8,472 bases of DNA from an uncultured Elusimicrobia bacterium (GTDB lineage: Bacteria; Elusimicrobiota; Elusimicrobia; Elusimicrobiales; Elusimicrobiaceae). Below the pieces are notes generated by a model. It made no database searches and was not told the origin of the DNA. It was given only the letters and a program-made list of their open reading frames with translations. The stretch spans positions 1 through 8,472 of the forward strand of contig CAMUXX010000028.1 in the NCBI GenBank assembly GCA_947164805.1, given 5' to 3'. The translations under genes were made by a program, and so were the position numbers. Every line of letters starts with the position of its first letter. Position 1 is the stretch's first letter. Below, piece by piece: positions 1 through 6,668 of the stretch.

Positions 1-1
1 G

Positions 2-931
2 TCTATTGAAGATAAAGCAGTAAAGTTCCCGCAAAACCGCCATCATCCTTTGTTTTTAGAACCTGAAGGTTTGCATACTGAGGAATATTATATTCAGGGT
101 TTTTCAACATCTATGCCGGAATATGTGCAATATCTGCTTTTGCGTTCCGTTGAGGGACTTGAAAATGCACAAATTGTGCGCCCCGGTTATGCGGTGGAAT
201 ATGATTATGTGGATCCCACTTGCCTTTACCCTAGTTTAGAGGTTAAAACCGTTTCAGGTCTGTTTTTTGCCGGGCAAATAAACGGTACAACAGGTTATGA
301 AGAAGCCGGCGGTCAAGGCATAATTGCCGGTTTAAATGCCGCTTTAAAAGTGCAAGGTGTTGAACCTTTAGTTTTAAGGCGTGATGAATCTTATATAGGC
401 GTTTTGATTGATGACCTTGTAACAAAAGGCGTTAATGAACCTTACCGTATGTTTACGTCCCGCGCGGAATACCGCATAATGCTAAGAACGGATAATGCCG
501 ACTTGCGCCTAACAGATTATGCCTTTAAATATGGTTTACTGCCAAAAGAATATGCCAAAAATTTTGAGGCTTATAAAGCGGCAGTGAATTTGCTTGAAGA
601 AGATGAAAATGCAAAAATTGATGAACAGTCTTTAGGCCCTTGGGCTTTAGCGGCAGCCAAAAACAGTGCAAGAATTCAAAATAAATATAAGGGATATTTG
701 GAACGTAATATCAAAGAGGCAAAAGCCCTGGAAAATGCCGATAAAATTATTATTCCGGAAGGTTTTGATCCTTCTGCAGTCAAAGGTATTTTAATTGAAA
801 GCAAACAAAAACTTGCCAAAATACAACCGAAAACTTTAGGGCAGGCAAGCAGAATACCGGGCTTAACACCGTCGGATTTACAATTAATTTTAATTCATAT
901 TGAAAAATTTAGGCGCGAACATGCTAAATAA
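2..931 (+). CDS. mnmG: tRNA uridine-5-carboxymethylaminomethyl(34) synthesis enzyme MnmG (GidA), C-terminal half
   Basis: The gene is 5'-truncated by the window edge; 309 residues plus a TAA stop are visible. MnmG is the FAD-dependent partner of MnmE and installs the (carboxymethyl)aminomethyl group on wobble U34 of certain tRNAs in the cytoplasm. Visible family signatures are FLEPEGL (from nt 53), IVRPGYAVEYD (nt 173-205), the strongly conserved FAGQINGTTGYEEA (nt 266-307), EPYRMFTSRAEYR (nt 437-475) and the C-terminal GQASRIPGLTP (nt 839-871). The frame is open from nt 2, so the apparent TTG start at nt 50 is not real. Compared with the E. coli protein as I remember it, the helical stretch between the LRLT motif and the KYKGYLER motif (about nt 539-682) is some 40 residues shorter and lacks the usual LLRRPE-type motif. 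The stop lies 11 nt inside rsmG. Identification is very secure. Confidence 0.97.
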   Translation, partial: SIEDKAVKFPQNRHHPLFLEPEGLHTEEYYIQGFSTSMPEYVQYLLLRSVEGLENAQIVRPGYAVEYDYVDPTCLYPSLEVKTVSGLFFAGQINGTTGYEEAGGQGIIAGLNAALKVQGVEPLVLRRDESYIGVLIDDLVTKGVNEPYRMFTSRAEYRIMLRTDNADLRLTDYAFKYGLLPKEYAKNFEAYKAAVNLLEEDENAKIDEQSLGPWALAAAKNSARIQNKYKGYLERNIKEAKALENADKIIIPEGFDPSAVKGILIESKQKLAKIQPKTLGQASRIPGLTPSDLQLILIHIEKFRREHAK

Positions 932-1532
932 AGAATTTATTTCAAAACTCGGTTTAACTTTAAGTAATTTGCAAATTCAAACTTTACAAAGTTACGCAAA
1001 TCTTGTTTTGCAAAAAAATAAAGAATTTAATTTAACTGCCGCCAAAACTTTACAGGAGATTTTTGACCGTCATATTTGCGATGGTTTACAGGCGGCCTCT
1101 TTCCTTAAAACAGAAGGATTTGATAACAAAACAGGGGCGGACTTTGGCAGCGGTGCCGGTTTTATAGGGTTAACGGTAGCTATAGCCTTGCCTGAAAGTA
1201 AAATTTATTTGGTAGACAGTTTACAAAAACGTACAAAATTTTTACAATGGATAGTATATAAACTTTGCCTAAAAAATGTTGAAGTTGAAACCATAAAAAT
1301 AGGGCAGGGAAATTTTGCACAAAGTTTTGACTTTATTACAGAAAGGGCAATGGGGGAAATTGATGATATTTTACCCTTATGCCTTAAAAATTTAAAAGGT
1401 GGCGGTTCTTTTTGGGCAATGCTTAGCAAAAATACAAAAAGCGAATTAGAACCGAATAAAGAATATTTTTACGCATTACCTGGGGATAAAGATATTTGCA
1501 GGAAAATATCAATTTATTATGGACATAAGTAA
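921..1532 (+). CDS. rsmG: 16S rRNA (guanine(527)-N7)-methyltransferase RsmG (GidB)
   Basis: This is a SAM-dependent methyltransferase of 203 residues (E. coli RsmG is about 207) that methylates N7 of G527 in 16S rRNA; loss in other bacteria gives low-level streptomycin resistance. The Rossmann SAM-binding motif DFGSGAGFIGL is at residues 74-84; the family usually has Pro where the second-to-last Gly-flanked Ile stands here. An NLTA motif is at 37-40, the RHICD stretch at 50-54, VDS followed by QKR at 98-104, and the family's R-A dipeptide at 142-143. I chose ATG at 921 because the protein then begins MLNKEF, as expected for the N-terminal helix. An upstream TTG at 900 would add seven unlikely residues. 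The AGG at 911-913 is only a weak ribosome-binding site, consistent with coupling to mnmG, which overlaps by 11 nt. The mnmG-rsmG pairing is classical. Confidence 0.96.
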   Translation: MLNKEFISKLGLTLSNLQIQTLQSYANLVLQKNKEFNLTAAKTLQEIFDRHICDGLQAASFLKTEGFDNKTGADFGSGAGFIGLTVAIALPESKIYLVDSLQKRTKFLQWIVYKLCLKNVEVETIKIGQGNFAQSFDFITERAMGEIDDILPLCLKNLKGGGSFWAMLSKNTKSELEPNKEYFYALPGDKDICRKISIYYGHK

Positions 1533-2523
1533 AAGATTATATTCCGTCGTTATACTACTGGCACTTGCTATTTGTTTTATAGCAGTGTATGAAAGTATTA
1601 ATTTACCCAAAGGAAATAATGATACACAAATATCAAATATTTTACAAAAAGCACGTGAACAAGTTTCAAATTCTAAAGATAAGGGTATTTTGTCACCTTT
1701 GGAAGATAGCCAAGAAGGTACTTATAAATTTGTTATGCCTTTATCACAAAGTGAACAAGAAAGCATACCAACCGCTAAAACTTTTATAAAGGAAGAATCA
1801 CTCCAAATACCCCAAGCGCCAAATGGTTTCTTTGCAAAACTGACAAATAATTATGTCATTTTCAGGGAACAATTTGATATAACAAAAGACCTTACCGATT
1901 TTATTGATAATATACACGGTAATTTTGTTTTGGATATTATTCCGTTTTCCTTAAATTCGGAATTTAAACGTTTATTTTTGATGTTATTTAGAACACGTAA
2001 GAATTTCACTAAATATACTTCCCGTCCTGAATGGTCACAGGCGGCAACGGATGTAAAATCCGGCTCTATTTACTTAATGGAAGGAACCTCTTTTAAGCCT
2101 GTTTTTATACATGAACTTACCCATATTTATTTTGATGGCTTTTTCCAGCCGTATGAACCTCCGCTTTGGTTAAGCGAAGGTTATGCCGTTTATAATCAGG
2201 TAAAAGTCCAAAGCGAAGAAGAAAACGGTTGGATACAAAAAAATGTAATAACCCTAAGCCAAAAAAATTATATTAATCTTGAGAAATATTCTGAGAAAGA
2301 AGTTGAACTCTGGTACGCTCAGGCATACAGTATTGTTAAATTCCTTTTGGAAAAGGATAAAGACAGTTTTTATCAGTTTTCTAAAAATTTAAAATCAAAT
2401 ATGACTATCGGTAAAGCATTATATAGGGCTTACGGAATGCCTTTTAATACTTTAAAGGCTCTTGAATATGCCTGGCAGGCAAAAATACAACAAGAAGTCA
2501 AAAAAGGGAATTATTATGGCTGA
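1519..2523 (+). CDS. membrane-anchored zinc metallopeptidase, Peptidase_MA-like (gluzincin) family
   Basis: This 334-residue protein has a positively charged N-terminus followed by one hydrophobic segment (about residues 7-24), predicting a signal anchor or signal peptide with the body outside the cytoplasmic membrane. A variable, polar linker runs to about residue 100. The catalytic HExxH is HELTH at residues 198-202, and the third zinc ligand is probably Glu220 in WLSEGYAVY, the spacing and context of the Peptidase_MA-like family. A following AQAYSIVKFLLE segment (267-278) also resembles that family. All expected zinc ligands are present, so it is probably active; substrate unknown. LAIC at 16-19 is not a proper lipobox. 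It overlaps rsmG by 14 nt and rsmH by 8 nt, so it is embedded in the operon. The start has only a distant AGGA (1500-1503) upstream. I do not recognise a named gene; a role in envelope protein turnover or division is only inferred from its neighbours. Confidence 0.8.
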   Translation: MDISKRLYSVVILLALAICFIAVYESINLPKGNNDTQISNILQKAREQVSNSKDKGILSPLEDSQEGTYKFVMPLSQSEQESIPTAKTFIKEESLQIPQAPNGFFAKLTNNYVIFREQFDITKDLTDFIDNIHGNFVLDIIPFSLNSEFKRLFLMLFRTRKNFTKYTSRPEWSQAATDVKSGSIYLMEGTSFKPVFIHELTHIYFDGFFQPYEPPLWLSEGYAVYNQVKVQSEEENGWIQKNVITLSQKNYINLEKYSEKEVELWYAQAYSIVKFLLEKDKDSFYQFSKNLKSNMTIGKALYRAYGMPFNTLKALEYAWQAKIQQEVKKGNYYG

Positions 2524-3400
2524 TACATGGCAGCATATACCGATACTGGCACAAGACATTGCAAATTTACTCTTACAAAATAAGAGCGGTTATTATTTGG
2601 ACGGTACTTTGGGCCTTGGAGGGCATACAAAATTATTTTTAAGCCGCCTTGATTATAATGCCAAGATATTGGGTTTGGATAAAGATGCCAAAGCTATAAA
2701 ATTTGCCGAAAATAAAGTGGCCGACCATCGCTTAATAACAAGGCAAGCAAGTTATTTGCAAGCATCTGAAATCTTAAAAGAATTAAATTGGCCTTTACTC
2801 GATGGTGCTTTATTTGATTTGGGTTTAAGTTCCTATCAGTTAGATGATGCTACGCGCGGTTTTAGTTTTTTAAAATCAGGCCCGCTTGATATGCGTTTTG
2901 ATAATACAAAAGGTACTACCGCAGCGGACCTTGTAAATACTTTGCCGGCAGATAAACTTGAATATATATTTAGAACTTACGGGGAAGAACACCAGTCAAA
3001 AAAAATTGCTTTAATAATTTGCCAGGCAAGACGCGAAACCCCTCTAAAAACAACTACAGATTTAGCAAATTTAATAGAGAAACATATTCCGCGTTTCGGA
3101 AAAACACATCCGGCAACAAGAATTTTCCAGGCACTGCGTATTGCAGTAAATGAAGAACTTGAAACAGTCAGTAAAGCCCCTAAAATGCTAAAAGATATTA
3201 TCAAGCCGGGTGGGCGGGCTGCATTTTTAACTTTCCACTCCTTGGAAGACAGAATAATAAAACAAGCCTTTAAAGAGATGGAAAAAACCGGTGCTTGGCG
3301 CCTTGTAAATAAAAAACTTATTAACCCTTCACCTGAAGAAATAAAAAATAATTCCCGTGCAAGAAGTGCCGGGCTTAGGGTTATTGAGAGGGTATTATAA
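2516..3400 (+). CDS. rsmH: 16S rRNA (cytosine(1402)-N4)-methyltransferase RsmH (MraW)
   Basis: This 294-residue SAM-dependent methyltransferase performs N4 methylation of C1402 in the 16S rRNA decoding centre; it is the usual first or second gene of dcw clusters. Family motifs are all present: HIPIL near the N-terminus (residues 7-11), the SAM loop DGTLGLGGHT (29-38), DLGLSSYQLDD followed by RGFSF (101-118), GPLDMR (122-127), HPATRIFQALRIAVNEEL (198-215), LTFHSLEDR (238-246) and the C-terminal NSRARSAGLRV (279-289). The ATG at 2516 is chosen because it gives MADTWQHIPIL, the normal family N-terminus, and has a GGGA at 2506-2509 six bases upstream. A TTG-initiated extension to 2462 is not credible. 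The start overlaps the metallopeptidase stop within ATGGCTGA. No mraZ precedes it in this window. Identification is very secure. Confidence 0.97.
   Translation: MADTWQHIPILAQDIANLLLQNKSGYYLDGTLGLGGHTKLFLSRLDYNAKILGLDKDAKAIKFAENKVADHRLITRQASYLQASEILKELNWPLLDGALFDLGLSSYQLDDATRGFSFLKSGPLDMRFDNTKGTTAADLVNTLPADKLEYIFRTYGEEHQSKKIALIICQARRETPLKTTTDLANLIEKHIPRFGKTHPATRIFQALRIAVNEELETVSKAPKMLKDIIKPGGRAAFLTFHSLEDRIIKQAFKEMEKTGAWRLVNKKLINPSPEEIKNNSRARSAGLRVIERVL
3386..3392 (+). promoter_or_regulatory. ribosome-binding site for ftsL-like gene
   Basis: A purine-rich GAGAGGG lies inside the 3' end of rsmH, with seven bases between it and the ATG at 3400. It supports that start codon and stop-start (TAATG) coupling with rsmH. 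Confidence 0.7.
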
Positions 3401-3684
3401 TGAATATAAAAAACATAGTTATTATAATGCTTGCAATAGGTACTTTTTTACTTTTAATTTCTATGGAAAGAGTTCAAAAAGAGCGTACGGGGCATAAGGT
3501 CGGTGAATTACTAGAAGAAATTTCCTTCAAAGAAGCAAGAAACCAGTATTTGCGCTATGAAATTAAATTATATAAATCCCCGGCAAAAATTATGGAAGAA
3601 GAAAATAAAAAAGATTTAAAAGTAATTGCCCCGCAAAATGTGTATGCTTTGGAGTTAAAAGGTGAATACAGTAAACCGTCTTAA
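3400..3684 (+). CDS. ftsL: FtsL-like bitopic cell division protein
   Basis: This 94-residue protein has a short N-terminal cytoplasmic tail, a single hydrophobic segment (about residues 5-20), then a charged helical stretch (about 21-60) that could form a coiled coil. A C-terminal stretch of the FtsL type follows: SPAKIMEEENKKDLKVIAPQ, about 59-78, matching the usual pattern of Ser-Pro-x-[KR]-[IV]-E-x-x-A/N-x-x-x-[LM]. In other bacteria FtsL binds FtsB and, via FtsQ, recruits and activates FtsW-FtsI at the septum. FtsL sequences are poorly conserved, so the call rests on topology, size and position between rsmH and ftsI, where ftsL is normally found. The ATG shares one base with the rsmH stop (TAATG), with a GAGAGGG ribosome-binding site seven bases upstream, so the two are translationally coupled. 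Confidence 0.8.
   Translation: MNIKNIVIIMLAIGTFLLLISMERVQKERTGHKVGELLEEISFKEARNQYLRYEIKLYKSPAKIMEEENKKDLKVIAPQNVYALELKGEYSKPS
3649..3654 (+). promoter_or_regulatory. ribosome-binding site deciding the GTG start of ftsI
   Basis: TTGGAG is found within the ftsL-like gene, with seven bases between GGAG and the GTG at 3662. It is the main reason to accept a GTG start, since no ATG precedes the membrane segment of the downstream protein. Confidence 0.7.
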
Positions 3685-5320
3685 ATTAATCGGAATTTTG
3701 TGCTTTTTTATACCTGTCGCGGTGGTTCTTCAGCTTATCAATTTACAAACTTTTAGGCATGAAGAATTTACTACACGCAGCCAAAAAAGAGTATATAAAA
3801 AAACAAAAGAAAATGTTTTTAGGGGCCGTATTTTAGACAGAAACGGCAATATTTTAGCTGAATCTTTACGCAGTTATGCTGTTGCTGTAACCAAAAACAA
3901 TGTCAAAGACAAAAATTTAACTTTAGATATTTTAGCGGAAACCTTACATGTAAACCAATCTTTTTTAAATAAACAATGGCGGGATAAAAAGAACTTTTTC
4001 TATGTCAAAAAAAATGCGACACCCATTGAATATGAACAGTTAATAAGTGAAATACACAAGGCTAAATTAAGTGGTATTGAAATTGAACCAAGGTACAGCC
4101 GTATCTATCCCTACGGTGTAGCACAGGATATTATTGGCTCTACAAATTCCGAAAATATAGGTTTTTCCGGCATAGAACTGATGTATAATGATATTTTAGC
4201 TGATAAAAAAGAAAGTAAACTTGTCAAAAAAGCAAGAGACGGAGGTATTATCTATGAAGCCGGACAAGAAGATATAAATGAAGCAGCAGATGTTTACCTG
4301 ACCATTGATGCCTTAGGCCAATATTTTACCGAAGAAACTTTAAAATATTACGGTGAAAAATTTAAAGTAAAAAATGCTTTTGCCATAGTGCAAGATTCTT
4401 ATACGGGTGAAGTGTTGGCAGCTGCCTCTTACCCTTACCGGGACGGAAGAAGCCTACCTTTTCAATTTATCTACGAACCAGGTTCAACTTTTAAAACTAT
4501 TGCCGTTGCCGCCGCCCTTGATACAGATACAATAAAACCAAATGACAAATTTTCAATGGAAAATAATAAATTTAACGTAAGCGGTATAATAATTAGAGAC
4601 CACCAAGATAAACCGTCTTTAAGTGTAACGGAAATTTTGGAAGTTTCTTCTAATATAGGGGCGGCAAAAATTGCTTTACAACTCGGTGCAAAAAAACTGT
4701 ATACCTATTTTAAAAAATTTGGTTTTGGCGTAAAAAGTAATGTAAATTTTTTAAGTGAATCTTCCGGTATTTTGCGTGACCACACTACTTGGAAACCTAT
4801 TGATACCGCCAAAGCAGGTTATGGCTATACCGTATCTGCTTCAGGAGTACAGATTGTTACCGCATATTCCGCAATAGCAAACGGAGGGGCTTTAATGCAG
4901 GCCCACTTAATTAGTAAAATAAAGTATCCGAGCGGTAAAGAAGATATTTTAGCAACACCCATGCGTGTAAGAGAAGTTTTAAAACCAAGCACGATAGAAA
5001 GCCTTAAAAAGATGCTTATAAGTGTTGTTGAAAACGGAACTGCAAAAGCAGCACAAATGCCTGCTTATAAAGTGGCAGGTAAAACAGGTACTACCGAGAA
5101 ACTTATGGAAACAGGTAAATATGAAAAGCGCGCTCATATTGCCTCTTTTTGCGGTTTTGTTCCGGCAGGTAAACCGCGTTTGACAATTTTAGTAGTTTTA
5201 GACGAACCGGAGAAATCACTTTTCGGTTCAATGTCGGCAAAAATATTTTCTGAAATTGCCGCCAAATTTTTAACTTTATACCCAGAGGTTAATGAAGACT
5301 CTTATGCAATTAAAAATTAG
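3662..5320 (+). CDS. ftsI: class B penicillin-binding protein, septal peptidoglycan transpeptidase FtsI (PBP3)
   Basis: This 552-residue monofunctional D,D-transpeptidase cross-links septal peptidoglycan on the outer face of the cytoplasmic membrane, working with FtsW. One N-terminal membrane anchor (about residues 7-27) is followed by the pedestal domain with the conserved RGRILDRNGNILAES (54-68). The transpeptidase domain has its three motifs intact: SxxK as Ser275-Thr-Phe-Lys278 in YEPGSTFK, SxN as Ser329-Ser-Asn331, and KTG at 474-476 (AGKTGTTEK). There is no PASTA domain after the transpeptidase. The loop before SxxK seems about a dozen residues shorter than in E. coli FtsI and lacks the usual RN-containing segment. 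The GTG start overlaps the ftsL-like gene by 23 nt and has a good ribosome-binding site. FtsI is preferred over PBP2 (MrdA) because of the ftsL, murF, mraY and ftsW neighbours. Likely beta-lactam target. Confidence 0.95.
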   Translation: MNTVNRLKLIGILCFFIPVAVVLQLINLQTFRHEEFTTRSQKRVYKKTKENVFRGRILDRNGNILAESLRSYAVAVTKNNVKDKNLTLDILAETLHVNQSFLNKQWRDKKNFFYVKKNATPIEYEQLISEIHKAKLSGIEIEPRYSRIYPYGVAQDIIGSTNSENIGFSGIELMYNDILADKKESKLVKKARDGGIIYEAGQEDINEAADVYLTIDALGQYFTEETLKYYGEKFKVKNAFAIVQDSYTGEVLAAASYPYRDGRSLPFQFIYEPGSTFKTIAVAAALDTDTIKPNDKFSMENNKFNVSGIIIRDHQDKPSLSVTEILEVSSNIGAAKIALQLGAKKLYTYFKKFGFGVKSNVNFLSESSGILRDHTTWKPIDTAKAGYGYTVSASGVQIVTAYSAIANGGALMQAHLISKIKYPSGKEDILATPMRVREVLKPSTIESLKKMLISVVENGTAKAAQMPAYKVAGKTGTTEKLMETGKYEKRAHIASFCGFVPAGKPRLTILVVLDEPEKSLFGSMSAKIFSEIAAKFLTLYPEVNEDSYAIKN

Positions 5321-6668
5321 TTATCAAACACTTGCCAAAATTACAAACGGAATTTTGTGCCAGGCAAATTTAAAAGATATATTAAAAAGTATTTCCTATG
5401 ATACAAGAACCCTGCAAAAAGGGCAGGCTTATATCGCTTTAAAAGGAGCGAATTTAGACGGGCATACTTTTATAAAAAAGGCTTTGGAAGCAGGGGCCAA
5501 TTTCATCATTTTAGAAAAGAAAGAAGCCCAGAAATATGACAAAATTTTAAAAAATACGCCGTTTTTAAGTGTGGACAATACCTTGCTTGCTTTGCAGGAA
5601 ATTGCAAAATTCCACCGCTTGAGTAAAGACATAAAAATTGCGGCAATTACAGGTTCCAACGGCAAAAGTACAACAAAACAAATGTTAAGTGCGTTACTTA
5701 AAAAATTCGGCAAAACATGTTCTACGGAAGGTAATTTTAATAATCAAATCGGTGTACCTGTATCTTTGCTTGAAATATCTAATACAGATAAATTCGGAGT
5801 TTTTGAATTGGGTGCTTCGCATATCGGAGATATTGCGGAAATTGCACGCCTTGTTTTGCCGGATGTTGCGGTGCTTACAAATATTTCCCCATCACACTTG
5901 GAATTTTTTGGCAGTATGGAAAATATTTATAAAACTAAAACTGAAATTTTAAACCACTTAAATATGGGGGCAACCGTAGTATTTAACGGAGACGATAAAT
6001 TCCTTAAAAATTTAAAAACAGATTATAAGGGAAAAATGCTGAGTTTCGGTTTTAGTTCCGGTAATGATATTATAATTCAAGACAGTCCCACATTTTCCTT
6101 CACTTATAAAGGTGCTTTATTTAATACTGGTATCGTTTTGGAACGCCATAATAAATTAAATGCCGCTGCTGCCTGCGGGGCTGCTTTGGCACTCGGTATG
6201 TTTAAAGAAGATATAGAAAAGGGGCTTAAAACTTATAAGCCTATGCCAATGCGCCTTGAAAGACATAAACTAAATAAAACAGAAATTTTGCTTGACTGTT
6301 ATAATGCAAACCCAGTGTCTATGGAAAATGCTCTAAATATTTTATCCGAGTGTGCAACACCGCGTTTTGCTGTGCTTGGTGACATGCGCGAATTGGGTAA
6401 CTTTTCAAAAATGTACCACAAAGAACTTGCAAACAAAATTATTAATGCAAAATTAGATAAAGTATTTTTGGCAGGGCAGGAAATAAAAGAAACTTACCAG
6501 GAACTTCTTAAATTAAATTTTAAAGAAGTTAAATACAGTACAAATAAATTAGATTTTTTGGAAGATTTACAAAAAATTATACAAAGTAAAAACGGAACTA
6601 TATTATTTAAAGCTTCAAGGTCTTTAAATTTTGAAGAACTGTTTTTTAAATTGAAGGAGGGCAAATAA
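5292..6668 (+). CDS. murF: UDP-N-acetylmuramoyl-tripeptide--D-alanyl-D-alanine ligase MurF
   Basis: This 458-residue cytoplasmic Mur ligase uses ATP to add D-Ala-D-Ala to UDP-MurNAc-tripeptide. The N-terminal substrate-binding domain has SYDTRTLQKGQAYIALKG (residues 35-52). The central ATPase domain has the P-loop AITGSNGKSTTK (118-129), EGNFNNQIGVP (146-156; the NN-x-x-GVP is MurF rather than MurE or MurD), FELGASHIGDI (171-181) and TNISPSHLEFFGS (196-208). HNKLNAAAA (286-294) leads into the C-terminal domain with RLERH (321-325), LDCYNANPVSM (334-344) and VLGDMRELG (361-369). The start is uncertain: ATG 5292 has AGAGG only three bases upstream, while ATG 5304 (MQLKISYQTLAK) fits the family N-terminus slightly better, with GAAG five bases upstream. 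Either start overlaps ftsI, by 29 or 17 nt. murE, often adjacent, is missing here. Confidence 0.96.
   Translation: MKTLMQLKISYQTLAKITNGILCQANLKDILKSISYDTRTLQKGQAYIALKGANLDGHTFIKKALEAGANFIILEKKEAQKYDKILKNTPFLSVDNTLLALQEIAKFHRLSKDIKIAAITGSNGKSTTKQMLSALLKKFGKTCSTEGNFNNQIGVPVSLLEISNTDKFGVFELGASHIGDIAEIARLVLPDVAVLTNISPSHLEFFGSMENIYKTKTEILNHLNMGATVVFNGDDKFLKNLKTDYKGKMLSFGFSSGNDIIIQDSPTFSFTYKGALFNTGIVLERHNKLNAAAACGAALALGMFKEDIEKGLKTYKPMPMRLERHKLNKTEILLDCYNANPVSMENALNILSECATPRFAVLGDMRELGNFSKMYHKELANKIINAKLDKVFLAGQEIKETYQELLKLNFKEVKYSTNKLDFLEDLQKIIQSKNGTILFKASRSLNFEELFFKLKEGK
6654..6661 (+). promoter_or_regulatory. strong ribosome-binding site for mraY
   Basis: AAGGAGGG is the closest match to the consensus Shine-Dalgarno sequence in the window. 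It sits in the last codons of murF with seven bases before the mraY ATG at 6669. It suggests mraY has its own efficient initiation rather than relying only on coupling. Confidence 0.85.

Noticed and set aside
900..920. Upstream TTG start for rsmG
   Set aside because: It would deepen the overlap with mnmG and add residues not typical of RsmG. ATG 921 fits better.
1564..1575. Possible lipoprotein lipobox (LAIC, residues 16-19) in the metallopeptidase
   Set aside because: The residue before Cys is Ile, whereas signal peptidase II sites need a small residue (Gly, Ala or Ser). A simple membrane anchor or ordinary signal peptide is more likely.
1589..1789. Alternative plus-strand frame inside the metallopeptidase gene
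   Set aside because: Short, Lys-rich out-of-frame translation with no motif or ribosome-binding support. The main frame carries the zinc-binding motif.
2462..2515. Upstream-extended start (TTG at 2462) for rsmH
   Set aside because: The extra 18 residues lie inside the metallopeptidase coding region and look unlike the RsmH N-terminus. ATG 2516 gives the family-typical beginning and has a better ribosome-binding site.
5429..5713. Minus-strand open frame opposite murF
   Set aside because: It lies fully inside the well-supported murF reading frame and shows no family motifs. Its hydrophobic, Phe-rich composition is what the complement of Lys-rich codons produces.
5292..6668. Possibility that the Mur ligase is MurE rather than MurF
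   Set aside because: The NFNNQIGVP, LDCYNANP and VLGDMRELG motifs are MurF-type. MurE features such as its diaminopimelate-recognition motif are not seen.
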